Assembly (NCBI RefSeq): GCF_000473365.1
Contig: NZ_KI421517.1
Span: 1,856,745-1,920,744, forward strand
Length of the DNA: 64,000 nucleotides
DNA from: Adhaeribacter aquaticus DSM 16391
Lineage (GTDB): Bacteria > Bacteroidota > Bacteroidia > Cytophagales > Hymenobacteraceae
Direction: 5' to 3'
Below the pieces are notes generated by a model that did no database searches, was not told where the DNA came from, and saw only the letters and a list, made by a program, of their open reading frames with translations. Shown here piece after piece: positions 33,364 through 41,772 of the stretch. Position 1 is the first letter of the stretch. The number at the start of each line of letters is the position of its first letter. A program made the position numbers and the translations under genes.

Positions 33364-34701
33364 ATGTTTGATTTAGCACTGCGAAGTAAACACACCCTTA
33401 CACCTGAAGGCCTGAAAGAAGCATTAGTTCTGATAAAGGACAGAACTATTGCGGATTTAGCGCCTCTTCACACAGAAGTTACTTGTGCTGTGATAGATAC
33501 AGGAAATAAGGTATTACTTCCCGGCCTAATAGATCCGCATGTACATATAAATGAGCCGGGCCGCACCGATTGGGAAGGTTTTGACACAGCAACCAAAGCA
33601 GCCATTGCAGGAGGTTTAACTACTTTGGTAGATATGCCCCTGAACTCAACTCCGGTAACTACCACAGTAAAAGCTTTTGAAGAAAAGCTAACTGCCACTC
33701 AGCATCAACTACACACTAACTGCGGCTTCTGGGGAGGCATTATACCAGGCAACGAAAAGGATATTGAAGGTCTAATTAATAAAGGCGTTTTAGGATTCAA
33801 AGCTTTTTTAACCCATTCGGGGATTGATGATTTTCCAAATGCGACGGAGGCTGACTTACGAAAAGCCATGCCTATTTTGGCCAAACATAATTTACCGCTT
33901 CTGGTGCATTGCGAATTAAGCAAGGAAAACGATTCCTGGAAACAAAAAGAGAAGCAATCGTACCAGAATTACCTGGCTTCCCGCCCCAAAGAATGGGAAG
34001 ACAATGCCATTGCCTTAATGATCCGGTTGTGCGAAGAATTTAATTGTCGCACGCACATCGTTCATTTATCTTCCGCCAACTCCATAGAGCCTATTGCCCA
34101 AGCCAAAGCCAAAGGGCTGCCTTTAACCGTAGAAACCGCCCAACATTACTTATATTTTAATGCCGAGATAATTCCGGATGGCCAAACCCAATACAAATGT
34201 GCGCCACCTATCAGGGAAAAAGCCAATAACGATTTGCTTTGGCAAGCACTACAAGATGGAATTATTGATTTTGTAGTGACGGATCATTCCCCTGCTCCTC
34301 CGGACTTAAAAAAATTGGATTCGGGAGACTTAACCACTGCCTGGGGCGGCATTGCTTCTTTGCAGCTGGCTTTACCTGTTTTGTGGACAGCAGCCAGAAA
34401 AAAGAATATTGGTTTAGAGAAGATAGTAACATGGCTTTCGGAGAACCCCGCTAAATTAATTGGGCAGGAGAACAGGAAAGGAAAAATTGCCAAAGGCTAT
34501 GTGGCAGATTTAATTGTTCTGGACCCCGAAAAAAAATTTATACCTACTGCAGATACTATCTACCATAAACATAAGGTTTCTCCTTATACAGGCGAAGAAT
34601 TATTTGGGGTAATTGAGCAGACTTACTTAAACGGTGAGCTGGTTTTTGATAACGGAGCTTTTAAAAAGCTAAATAACGGTAAAGTAATTGTAGGGAGGTA
34701 A
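33364..34701 (+). CDS. allB: allantoinase
   Basis: A 445-residue amidohydrolase that opens allantoin to allantoate. Metal ligands are visible as HVH in DPHVHINEPGRTDWEG, the carboxylated lysine in GFKAFLTHSG, His in LLVHCE, His in TAQHYLYF and the final Asp in VTDHSPAPP. These, with the NEPGRTDWEGF stretch, distinguish allantoinase from dihydropyrimidinase. It starts the all/ura operon; the next gene (allC) begins one base after its stop codon. Confidence 0.94.
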   Translation: MFDLALRSKHTLTPEGLKEALVLIKDRTIADLAPLHTEVTCAVIDTGNKVLLPGLIDPHVHINEPGRTDWEGFDTATKAAIAGGLTTLVDMPLNSTPVTTTVKAFEEKLTATQHQLHTNCGFWGGIIPGNEKDIEGLINKGVLGFKAFLTHSGIDDFPNATEADLRKAMPILAKHNLPLLVHCELSKENDSWKQKEKQSYQNYLASRPKEWEDNAIALMIRLCEEFNCRTHIVHLSSANSIEPIAQAKAKGLPLTVETAQHYLYFNAEIIPDGQTQYKCAPPIREKANNDLLWQALQDGIIDFVVTDHSPAPPDLKKLDSGDLTTAWGGIASLQLALPVLWTAARKKNIGLEKIVTWLSENPAKLIGQENRKGKIAKGYVADLIVLDPEKKFIPTADTIYHKHKVSPYTGEELFGVIEQTYLNGELVFDNGAFKKLNNGKVIVGR

Positions 34702-34702
34702 G

Positions 34703-35941
34703 ATGCGGCAGTACTTAAAAAGAGCAGAAAAACTATTAAAGCAAATAAACGAATTAGCAACAATAAGTGAGCAAAGCGGAGCTATAACCCGCACCTATGG
34801 GTCCGAAGCGTTTATAAAAGCCAGTCAGCAAATCAAAAATTGGATGGAAGCGGCAGGCCTGGACACCTACATCGACAATATTGGCAATGTACGCGGCAAA
34901 TTAACCTGTTCTAATCCGGAAGCCAAAACCTTTGTAATTGGCTCCCATTTAGATTCGGTTGCCAATGCCGGAAAATTTGATGGCCCTTTAGGTATTGTAA
35001 TGGGTCTGGAAATGGTTAGCCAGATCGATAAAAACAAACTGCCATTCAACATTGAACTAATTGCCTTCTGCGATGAAGAAGGTGTTCGTTTTCATTCTAC
35101 CTACTTAGGCAGTAAGGTAGTAGCCGGATCTTTTGATAAAAATAACTTAAAAACAAAAGATGCGAGTGGAATCTCCTTGCAAGAAGTAATAATTTCCATG
35201 GGCGGCAACCCGGACAAATTATGTGAGGATGCTATCAAACCCGATGATTGGCTGGGTTATTTTGAGATACACATAGAGCAAGGTCCGGTTTTATACGAAC
35301 GCAATATACCGGTAGCTTTGGTTACGGCTATTGCCGGGCAAAACCGGATAGAGGTTATGTTTAAAGGAGTTGCCGGTCATGCTGGTACGGTACCCATGGA
35401 TATGCGCCAGGATGCCTTGTGTTGCGCAGCAGAATTTATTATAAGTGTAGAAAAATATGCCAATAAACATAAAAAAGAGATAGTTGCCACCGTTGGTAAA
35501 CTACATATTCCGAATTCGGCTAGTAATGTAATTCCCGGCTTAGTTACCTGCACCCTCGATTTACGGAGTGCCGACGAAGCTATGTTGTTCTCAGCTAATA
35601 TTGCCATTAAAAATATGTGCCGGGATATTTGCCAGAAGCGCAATGTACTAATGGATTGGCACCAGGTACAAAATACAAATCCGGTTACTTGTGATGTTTC
35701 GTTAAACAACCTATTGAATGCTTCCATTGAACGAGCCGGTTATACTGTAATCCAACTGGTGAGTGGTGCCGGGCACGATGCTGTTCCAATTTCCAAAATC
35801 TCGCCAGCCACCATGTTGTTTGTGCGTTGCTTTAAAGGCATTAGCCATAATCCTTTAGAAGATGTAGAATTAAAAGACATAGCGGCCAGCATTCATGTTG
35901 CCGACATTTTTTTGCAGCAACTTATTCAGCAACAAAAGTAG
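34703..35941 (+). CDS. allC: allantoate amidohydrolase
   Basis: A 412-residue M20-family amidohydrolase that converts allantoate to ureidoglycine, releasing ammonia and CO2 without forming urea. Binuclear-metal ligands lie in GSHLDSVANAGKFDGPLG, CDEEGVRF and the IHIEQGPVL histidine. Also present are GHAGTVPMDMRQDAL (dimer/substrate region) and SGAGHDAVPIS near the C-terminus. It overlaps functionally and positionally with allB (1-base spacing) and allE (46 bases). N-carbamoyl-L-amino acid hydrolases are close relatives, but the genomic context makes the allantoate role much more likely. Confidence 0.9.
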   Translation: MRQYLKRAEKLLKQINELATISEQSGAITRTYGSEAFIKASQQIKNWMEAAGLDTYIDNIGNVRGKLTCSNPEAKTFVIGSHLDSVANAGKFDGPLGIVMGLEMVSQIDKNKLPFNIELIAFCDEEGVRFHSTYLGSKVVAGSFDKNNLKTKDASGISLQEVIISMGGNPDKLCEDAIKPDDWLGYFEIHIEQGPVLYERNIPVALVTAIAGQNRIEVMFKGVAGHAGTVPMDMRQDALCCAAEFIISVEKYANKHKKEIVATVGKLHIPNSASNVIPGLVTCTLDLRSADEAMLFSANIAIKNMCRDICQKRNVLMDWHQVQNTNPVTCDVSLNNLLNASIERAGYTVIQLVSGAGHDAVPISKISPATMLFVRCFKGISHNPLEDVELKDIAASIHVADIFLQQLIQQQK

Positions 35942-35987
35942 AGGCACCTTAAAACAATTTTACAAGTTCTAAAAGCCCAAAAAACTA

Positions 35988-36734
35988 ATGGAAATATCAG
36001 CCTTAACCCGCTCAGTAGTAAAAAGTAATTATGCGGTTATTAGTCCGGATGGCTATATTAACAGCAATGTACCTGGCTGGACAAATTGTACCGTCAATGT
36101 TATCATTAATGAGCAAATGGGCGCTAACCTTTGCCAAACCCTGATTACGGCTAAAGAAGGTTGTACCCTTACCGGCAGCACCAAAGCCTCCCAAATATTT
36201 TTTTATGTGGTAACAGGTAAAAGCAAGGCAACCATAAGCAGCACTACCCAAGAGCTAAAAACCGGACAGTTTGTTTACGTTCCTATTGGTAAAGATTATG
36301 TGTTTGAGGGTATAGAAGAAGGCACGCAAATTCTCACTTTTCATAAAGTTTATGAAAAACTGAAAGGCTATGATGTACCGGAAACTTTATTTGGAGATGC
36401 TACCGATGTTCCGGGACCAGAATATTTAGGAGATCCGGCTTTGCGTCTACAGGTTTTATTGCCCGATACTTTATCTTTCGATATGGCCGTGAACATTTTT
36501 ACTTACGACTCGGGCGGCCATTTACCCATGGTAGAAACGCATATCATGGAACATGGCTTGCTTTATTTACAAGGCCAGGGCATTTACATGTTAGACCACC
36601 ATTGGTACCCGATAAAAAAAGGAGATTCAATCTGGATGGCACCTTACTGCCAGCAATGGTTTACGGCTATGGGCAAAGAACCGGCAGTTTATATCTACTA
36701 CAAAAACATAAATCGTTTTCCAACCAAAATATAA
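35988..36734 (+). CDS. allE: (S)-ureidoglycine aminohydrolase
   Basis: A 248-residue bicupin (AllE/YlbA type) that releases ammonia from (S)-ureidoglycine to give (S)-ureidoglycolate. The N-terminus (TRSVVKSNYAVISPDGYINS) and the C-terminal cupin with HLPMVETHIMEHGLLYLQGQG fit the family, the latter holding the Mn ligands His, Glu and His. YWMAPYCQQWF-type ending (IWMAPYCQQWFTAMG) is also characteristic. Five bases separate it from uraD. Confidence 0.92.
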   Translation: MEISALTRSVVKSNYAVISPDGYINSNVPGWTNCTVNVIINEQMGANLCQTLITAKEGCTLTGSTKASQIFFYVVTGKSKATISSTTQELKTGQFVYVPIGKDYVFEGIEEGTQILTFHKVYEKLKGYDVPETLFGDATDVPGPEYLGDPALRLQVLLPDTLSFDMAVNIFTYDSGGHLPMVETHIMEHGLLYLQGQGIYMLDHHWYPIKKGDSIWMAPYCQQWFTAMGKEPAVYIYYKNINRFPTKI

Positions 36735-36739
36735 GCCCT

Positions 36740-37246
36740 ATGACCTTAGCCCAATTAAACAATCTGGACAAAGCTACCTTAAAGGAAGTTCTTAGCAAAT
36801 GCTGTGGGGCAACCGCATGGGTAGAACAAATGAGTGCCGCTTTTCCTATAAATTATAAAGAACAATTGTTCCTAAATGCTGAAGTAATCTGGAATAACCT
36901 GTCGGAAAAAGATTGGCTGGAAGCTTTTCAGTACCACCCCAAAATAGGAGATCTAAATGCTATAAAGGAAAAATTTGCCAGTACAAGCCAGTGGGCAGCC
37001 GGCGAACAAGCCTCGGTAAACCACACTTCCGAAACAATATTGCAGGAGATAGCAAAAGGCAACCAGGCTTACGAAGAAAAATTCGGCTTTATTTTTATTG
37101 TTTGTGCTACCGGAAAATCAGCAGAAGAAATGCTTGCGATTTTAAGATCCAGGTTGCCTAATTCTCCGGCCGAAGAAATAAAAATTGCTATGGGAGAACA
37201 AGGTAAAATAACCCAACTAAGACTAGAGAAACTTTTAGCCGGATGA
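36740..37246 (+). CDS. uraD: OHCU decarboxylase
   Basis: A 168-residue 2-oxo-4-hydroxy-4-carboxy-5-ureidoimidazoline decarboxylase, giving (S)-allantoin. The catalytic histidine is His66 in YHPKIGD, followed by the helical C-terminus with FGFIFIVCATGKSAEEML and LRLEKLL. I chose ATG 36740 (MTLAQLNNLDK): it gives the family length and leaves 5 bases after allE. The same frame is open back to 36602 but that would overlap allE. The stop overlaps the uraH start as ATGA, implying coupled translation. Confidence 0.92.
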   Translation: MTLAQLNNLDKATLKEVLSKCCGATAWVEQMSAAFPINYKEQLFLNAEVIWNNLSEKDWLEAFQYHPKIGDLNAIKEKFASTSQWAAGEQASVNHTSETILQEIAKGNQAYEEKFGFIFIVCATGKSAEEMLAILRSRLPNSPAEEIKIAMGEQGKITQLRLEKLLAG

Positions 37247-37581
37247 GCCAGATAACCACACATATTTTAGATACTACCAAAGGCAAACCCGCTCCAGGAG
37301 TAACCATTATTTTAGCCAAGCAGGCAAATACAGCCTGGATTGAATTAACGCGCGGTGTTACTAATTTAGATGGTCGTATTCCTGATCTTTTGAACAAAGA
37401 AACTACGTTAGATTTAGGTATTTATAAAATGACCTTTTTAACAAAGGAATATTTTGATCAGGAGGCCATTGCTACTTTCTATCCGTTAGTAGAAATTATT
37501 TTTGAAGTTAATTCTACCGAACATTACCATATCCCTCTACTCCTAAATCCTTTTGGTTACTCTACCTACAGAGGCTCTTAA
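37243..37581 (+). CDS. uraH: 5-hydroxyisourate hydrolase (transthyretin-like)
   Basis: A 112-residue transthyretin-related enzyme that hydrolyses 5-hydroxyisourate to OHCU. Active-site residues are His7 (TTHILD), the arginine in TRGVTNLDGR and the histidine in YHIPLLLNP. The diagnostic C-terminal tetrapeptide YRGS is present and distinguishes it from true transthyretin. It overlaps uraD by four bases. Together with puuD and uraD it completes the path from urate to (S)-allantoin. Confidence 0.95.
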   Translation: MSQITTHILDTTKGKPAPGVTIILAKQANTAWIELTRGVTNLDGRIPDLLNKETTLDLGIYKMTFLTKEYFDQEAIATFYPLVEIIFEVNSTEHYHIPLLLNPFGYSTYRGS

Positions 37582-37694
37582 AAATATTTCACCCTCCGCC
37601 ATGATTTCATTTAGCAATTCCGTACTTCAACAAGAGCTTGAAACTCCTTCCTAAAACTATTTAGAAGCAGGTACCTGAACATTAAAAATACCTT

Positions 37695-38226
37695 ATGAAG
37701 CTTAGTATACAAGAATTAGAGAAAGAAAATTTGCTTTCTATCCTCGGGGAAGCAAATTTAAAATTCCAACAAAATATCCCGGCGATAAACCAGAGCGCCA
37801 GCCAGTTCATCCGGTTTACGGAGGAGCTAATTTATTTAAATCCGACACATGTGTAAAAATGGGTGAGGCTGTCTTACATAGATTAAAAACCTACGCCCCC
37901 AATTTTGTAGAGCTTGCTCAGGTACTACAGCTAGAAGGATACCAGTACCTCCCCCACCTGGAAAAAGATATACTGGCGCTTACAGAAAAGCTGGCTGGCA
38001 TGCCGGAGGAAGAGCGCAGGAAAGAAGTAACTGGTTATCTTATGCGGTTTATAACAAAATTTTTGACGATGCCGCTACCGGACAAGGTTTATTAAACTTT
38101 TTCTTAAAAGCTATGAACTGCGGCGCCATTACAGAAAAAGAAGCTTTAGCTACCGGTTTAACCTTAGAAGAAATCCGAAGCCGTTCTTTCTATCGCATTT
38201 TGGAAGGGTGTCGTAAAATCAAGTAA
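37695..38226 (+). pseudogene. broken DUF6986 (aldolase-like) gene
   Basis: Three frames must be joined. ATG 37695 begins MKLSIQELEKENLLSILGEA, then about one base is missing near 37770 and the second frame continues KYPGDKPERQPVHPVYGGAN... to about ...RRKEVTGYLMR. Near 38045 a second one-base loss moves to the frame that reads YNKIFDDA and ends ...LEEIRSRSFYRILEGCRKIK at 38226. The RQPVHPVYGGANLF stretch is what I know from DUF6986 proteins (HpcH/HpaI-like aldolase fold, about 400-450 residues). Only about 175 codons remain, and the acidic central region expected after YNKI is missing, so there is also a large internal deletion. It follows uraH in the same direction. Confidence 0.6.
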
Positions 38227-38353
38227 ACAAGCCAAAGTAATATAGTTTTTAAGTTATTCTTAAAAAGGGCTGGCATTAACCAGATAAATTAAGCCTTTAT
38301 AAAAAGACTTCAGGATAAGAAACAGCAACTTTATAAGTAAAAACAGGTTCCTG

Positions 38354-38361
38354 AAAGGAGG
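38354..38361 (+). promoter_or_regulatory. strong Shine-Dalgarno site before guaD
   Basis: AAAGGAGG lies 10 bases before the guaD ATG at 38372. Such a complete Shine-Dalgarno sequence is unusual in Bacteroidota, where most genes, including those in this window, lack one. Confidence 0.6.
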
Positions 38362-38371
38362 AATAAATAAA

Positions 38372-38845
38372 ATGGAAGAAAAGGAATATTATATGCGGGA
38401 AGCAATAAAGCTTTCCATTGAAAAAATGCAGGCGGGATTTGGCGGCCCATTTGGAGCCGTGGTCGTACGAAACGGTGAAATCATTGCCCGGGGCTTTAAT
38501 AACGTTACTTCCTCTAATGATCCGACTGCGCACGCCGAAGTGGATGCTATCCGAAAGGCCTGTGCTTCGCTGCAAACTTTTCAGTTAGATGATTGCGAGC
38601 TCTTCACCAGCTGTGAACCCTGCCCCATGTGCTTAGGTGCTATTTATTGGGCCCGGTTTAAAAAGGTTTATTATGGTAATACCAAAAAGGATGCGGCCGT
38701 AGTTGGTTTCGACGACCAATTTATTTATGATGAAATAGACAAGCCTTTAACAGAACGAACTATTAACATGGAACAACTTCTTCCTGAAGAAGCAATTGTG
38801 GCTTTTCAAAAATGGAGTTCCAATACAGAAAAAATGGCTTATTAA
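38372..38845 (+). CDS. guaD: guanine deaminase (cytidine-deaminase fold)
   Basis: A 157-residue zinc deaminase that converts guanine to xanthine. Zinc and catalytic residues are His54 and Glu56 in THAEV-type NDPTAHAEVDAIR, and Cys84/Cys87 in CEPCPMC. The close match over AGFGGPFGAVVV, NNVTSSNDPTAHAEV, CLGAIYWARFKKV and GFDDQFIYDEIDKP is to Bacillus-type GuaD rather than TadA. It ends the purine cluster and would feed xanthine to XdhABC. A full Shine-Dalgarno precedes it, and a bidirectional hairpin at 38961-39000 follows. Confidence 0.92.
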   Translation: MEEKEYYMREAIKLSIEKMQAGFGGPFGAVVVRNGEIIARGFNNVTSSNDPTAHAEVDAIRKACASLQTFQLDDCELFTSCEPCPMCLGAIYWARFKKVYYGNTKKDAAVVGFDDQFIYDEIDKPLTERTINMEQLLPEEAIVAFQKWSSNTEKMAY

Positions 38846-38960
38846 GCCTTTTATGTAATTATGCAGTAACTATTGCCTATGCTTAAGGTTATCCTGAATA
38901 AATTGAAATAAAATTAATTGTCCAGGCTCAGGGCCAAGCATTCCTTTTATAGAACTACAA

Positions 38961-39000
38961 AACAAAAAGGCAGACTTTCTTAAAAGTCTGCCTTTTTGTT
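38961..39000. terminator. bidirectional terminator between guaD and LOG gene
   Basis: A perfect 18-base stem (AACAAAAAGGCAGACTTT and its complement) with a four-base loop. A and T runs on each side allow termination of both convergent transcripts. Confidence 0.85.
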
Positions 39001-39014
39001 TTTGAACTGTGTAA

Positions 39015-39884
39015 TTAAAAGTTAGGCGACAACAAATATTTACTGTAAAAATCATCAATAATTTTTACAGCTTCGGTAGCATCATCTACAATATGAATTA
39101 ACTTCATATCGATGGCATTAATGTTATGCTCTACATTAAGCATGACCTCTTCTATCCATTTAAATAAACCTTCCCAATAGGAACGTCCTACTACAACTAT
39201 CGGAAAAGCGCCAATCTTCTTCGTTTGAATAAGAGTAAGTGCTTCAAATAATTCATCTAGCGTACCAAAGCCTCCGGGCATCACCACAAACCCCTGGGCA
39301 TATTTTACCAGCATTACCTTCCGGATAAAGAAGTAATCAAAACTTATAAGTTTATCCGGATCTACATAAATGTTGTGAAACTTCTCAAAAGGCAGGCGGA
39401 TATTTAACCCAACTGACCTTCCTCCTTCGGAGTGCGCGCCTTTATTACCGGCTTCCATGATACCCGGCCCACCACCAGTAATTACGCCGTAGCCATGCCG
39501 TACTAATTTAGCCGCAATTTCCTCAGCTGTTTTATAATAAGGACTATCGGGTTTGGTACGAGCCGAACCAAAAATAGAAACACAAGGGCCAACTTTAGCT
39601 AACTTTTCAAACCCTTCCACAAACTCCGACATTACTTTAAATATCTGCCAAGAGTCCGCAATTTTTATTTCATTCCAGTCTTTATCTACAAAAGCCTTTC
39701 TAATTTTAATTTCTTCTTCGGATGCCGGCGGTGCTACCGATTGTCCGTTTGCCCGCAAATCAGTAATGGAAGTAGCTTTATTTTCGTTTACATCTGGCTT
39801 GTAAATAGTTTGGCCACTACCTATGTTCAGCGTTTCATCGTGTAATTTGGTCTTACTTTCTTTGCTTATTTTTCCCATCTTCAA
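39015..39884 (-). CDS. LOG family protein (TIGR00730 type)
   Basis: A 289-residue Rossmann-fold protein of the LOG family; plant-type members release cytokinin bases from riboside 5'-monophosphates, while many bacterial ones act as nucleotide 5'-monophosphate nucleosidases. The two hallmarks are GGGPGIMEAGNKGA and PGGFGTLDELFE. An N-terminal extension of about 75 polar residues precedes the core (GPCVSIFGSART). It is convergent with guaD. Acting on purine nucleotides would fit the neighbourhood, but no sequence feature proves this. Confidence 0.88.
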   Translation of the reverse strand: MKMGKISKESKTKLHDETLNIGSGQTIYKPDVNENKATSITDLRANGQSVAPPASEEEIKIRKAFVDKDWNEIKIADSWQIFKVMSEFVEGFEKLAKVGPCVSIFGSARTKPDSPYYKTAEEIAAKLVRHGYGVITGGGPGIMEAGNKGAHSEGGRSVGLNIRLPFEKFHNIYVDPDKLISFDYFFIRKVMLVKYAQGFVVMPGGFGTLDELFEALTLIQTKKIGAFPIVVVGRSYWEGLFKWIEEVMLNVEHNINAIDMKLIHIVDDATEAVKIIDDFYSKYLLSPNF

Positions 39885-40329
39885 AATCTTTTCATATAAA
39901 AAGGGAGCAGCTACCTTCTCCCTTTTTGGTAAATGTATTTATGTCCTAGTTTAAATAAAAATATACCGAATACCTAATAGATACCCTCCAAACATCATCT
40001 AATGCAGCAGAGAGTTAGTTAGCGCCGAACCTAAGGTAGCCATTCTTGATTGTGGTACTGCCGAGATATTGGGAGAAACTAACGGCAAGAAGTTCACTCC
40101 GCGATACCTACCCCCCTGCTTACTGAATATAAACACAGATTCGTAAATGATGGATTACCCGCAAAAGATAGCAAAGCCTACCCCTATTCTTTATGCAAAA
40201 TAACCAAGAGGAATAGAAAAGATAAAGCGGGTAGTTCTGGATTTTATGGAATCCAGAACTACCCGCTTTATCTTATTTGCCAGAAAATTGAAAAATGAAA
40301 TAAGAGACCTATTCAATCCCGCTCCTATT
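39885..40329. other. intergenic region between LOG and MFS genes
   Basis: 445 bases without a supportable gene. Two hairpins are present: AAAAAGGGAG/CTCCCTTTTT at 39898-39927, just upstream of the LOG start, and the MFS terminator at 40221-40272. Between them a plus-strand run of about 45 codons (ending TAA near 40150) has no ATG and no recognisable similarity. Confidence 0.45.
40221..40272 (-). terminator. intrinsic terminator after the MFS gene
   Basis: A perfect 23-base stem (GATAAAGCGGGTAGTTCTGG... and its complement) with a six-base loop. Read on the minus strand it is followed by TTTTCTATT, 58 bases after the MFS stop codon. Confidence 0.8.
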
Positions 40330-41682
40330 TTATTCCATTTCTGGAACCAATTTAGTGGGAGTTATTTCGGCCAATTTTTCTTCATTACTTACCGGCACCT
40401 GGTCTATTTTACCAACCAGGAAAGCATAAGAAAGCGCACCAATAAATCCGATGGCTCCAATAAATAAAAGAGCAGGCTCAAAGTCGCCGTCTTTGGCGAG
40501 ATAACCAATAACTATTGGCACCACAATACCCGCCAAACTACCGGCAAAGTTAAATACGCCTCCCGTTAAACCAATTAAATGTTTGGGCGATAAAATAGAA
40601 ACAAACACCCAGGAAATTAAAGCCATACCCGCTCCAAAAAAAGCTAAAGCCATGAAGAATATAATGGCCGCAGGGGTATTACTATAATTAGCTCCCACAA
40701 TACTTACTGATATAAGCAAGCCCAAAATAATAGGTGTTTTACGGGCCATTCCTACTGATTTTCCTTTTTTAACTAAATTATCCGAAATAAAACCGGATAG
40801 CAATAAACCTGCACAAGCCGCCAGAAAAGGAATAGAAGCCAGATATCCTGTTTTTATAAAATCCATGTGCCGGTATTGTACTAAATAAGTAGGAAACCAG
40901 GTCAGGAAAAAATACAGGGTAGCATTTACGGCAAACTGACCTATGTAAATTCCCCAAAGATTACGTTTGGTTAAAACTTGTTTTAGATTAATCCAGCTCC
41001 AGGAAGCTTTTTTATCAGCGCTTGTTTTTTCCCCACTTATTAAGCCGCCACCTTCTTCAATATATTTAAGCTCATCCTGGTTTACATTTTTATGGTCTAA
41101 CGGATCCCGATATAAAAAATACCACACTACCCCCCACACTAAACCAACTAATCCTGTAATCAAGAACAACCCTTTCCAGCCAAAACTTACCTGAATCATT
41201 ACCAGAATTGGTGTAAAAAAAGCTAACCCAATAAACTGACCAGACACATACATGGCAATGGCCGATGCTCTTTCGTGGTTAGGGAACCAACTCGTCACCA
41301 CCCGGTTATTTATTGGGTAAGAAGGTGCTTCGAAAACTCCCGTAGCCATCCGCAAGGCAAAAAGACTGGCAAATCCCCGGGCTGCGCCCTGAAAAACAGT
41401 AGACAAAGACCAGGTTATTAAACAAAAGGCATACAATACCCGGGGAGCAATTTTATCCGCAAGTAGTCCACCTGGTACTTGCAAAAAGGCATATGACCAA
41501 CCAAACGCTGAAAATATTAATCCCATTTGCACCGGAGACAAATCTAAATCCTTACTTAAACTGGCTGCAGCCACCGAAAGATTGGTTCGGTCCAGGTAAT
41601 TGATCATTACATTTATAAACAAGAGAGCTAGTACCCCGAAACGTGCCCGGGTTTTCTTGTTTTTAACACTAATTTGTTCCAT
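40330..41682 (-). CDS. MFS transporter, anion:cation symporter (ACS) family
   Basis: A 450-residue, 12-helix major facilitator of the ACS group, which imports organic anions such as hexuronates, glucarate and galactonate. The first helices carry INYLDRTNLSVAA, then GWSYAFLQVPGGLLADKIAPR and RMATGVFEAPSYPINNRVVTSWFP, all typical of sugar-acid transporters. It is the last gene of the operon PVC-type cytochrome, TIM-barrel protein, SDR, MFS. The dehydratase encoded upstream acts on aldonates in known relatives, so a sugar-acid substrate is likely, though which one is unknown. Confidence 0.88.
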   Translation of the reverse strand: MEQISVKNKKTRARFGVLALLFINVMINYLDRTNLSVAAASLSKDLDLSPVQMGLIFSAFGWSYAFLQVPGGLLADKIAPRVLYAFCLITWSLSTVFQGAARGFASLFALRMATGVFEAPSYPINNRVVTSWFPNHERASAIAMYVSGQFIGLAFFTPILVMIQVSFGWKGLFLITGLVGLVWGVVWYFLYRDPLDHKNVNQDELKYIEEGGGLISGEKTSADKKASWSWINLKQVLTKRNLWGIYIGQFAVNATLYFFLTWFPTYLVQYRHMDFIKTGYLASIPFLAACAGLLLSGFISDNLVKKGKSVGMARKTPIILGLLISVSIVGANYSNTPAAIIFFMALAFFGAGMALISWVFVSILSPKHLIGLTGGVFNFAGSLAGIVVPIVIGYLAKDGDFEPALLFIGAIGFIGALSYAFLVGKIDQVPVSNEEKLAEITPTKLVPEME

Positions 41683-41772
41683 GTTAAAAATTTGGTTTGG
41701 GTAATGATGCTAGAAAATAAAAGCAAAAACAGTACGAGTATAGCTTAAGCAGATACTCTTTAGAAAATCAGT

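Noticed and set aside
36602-36739. Upstream extension of uraD
   Set aside because: It would overlap the well-defined 3' end of allE by over 130 bases, and the extension has no OHCU decarboxylase similarity.
40221-40272. Long perfect palindrome considered as a mobile-element end
   Set aside because: Its position 58 bases after the MFS stop and the T-rich tail on that strand fit a terminator better; no second copy or transposase was seen.
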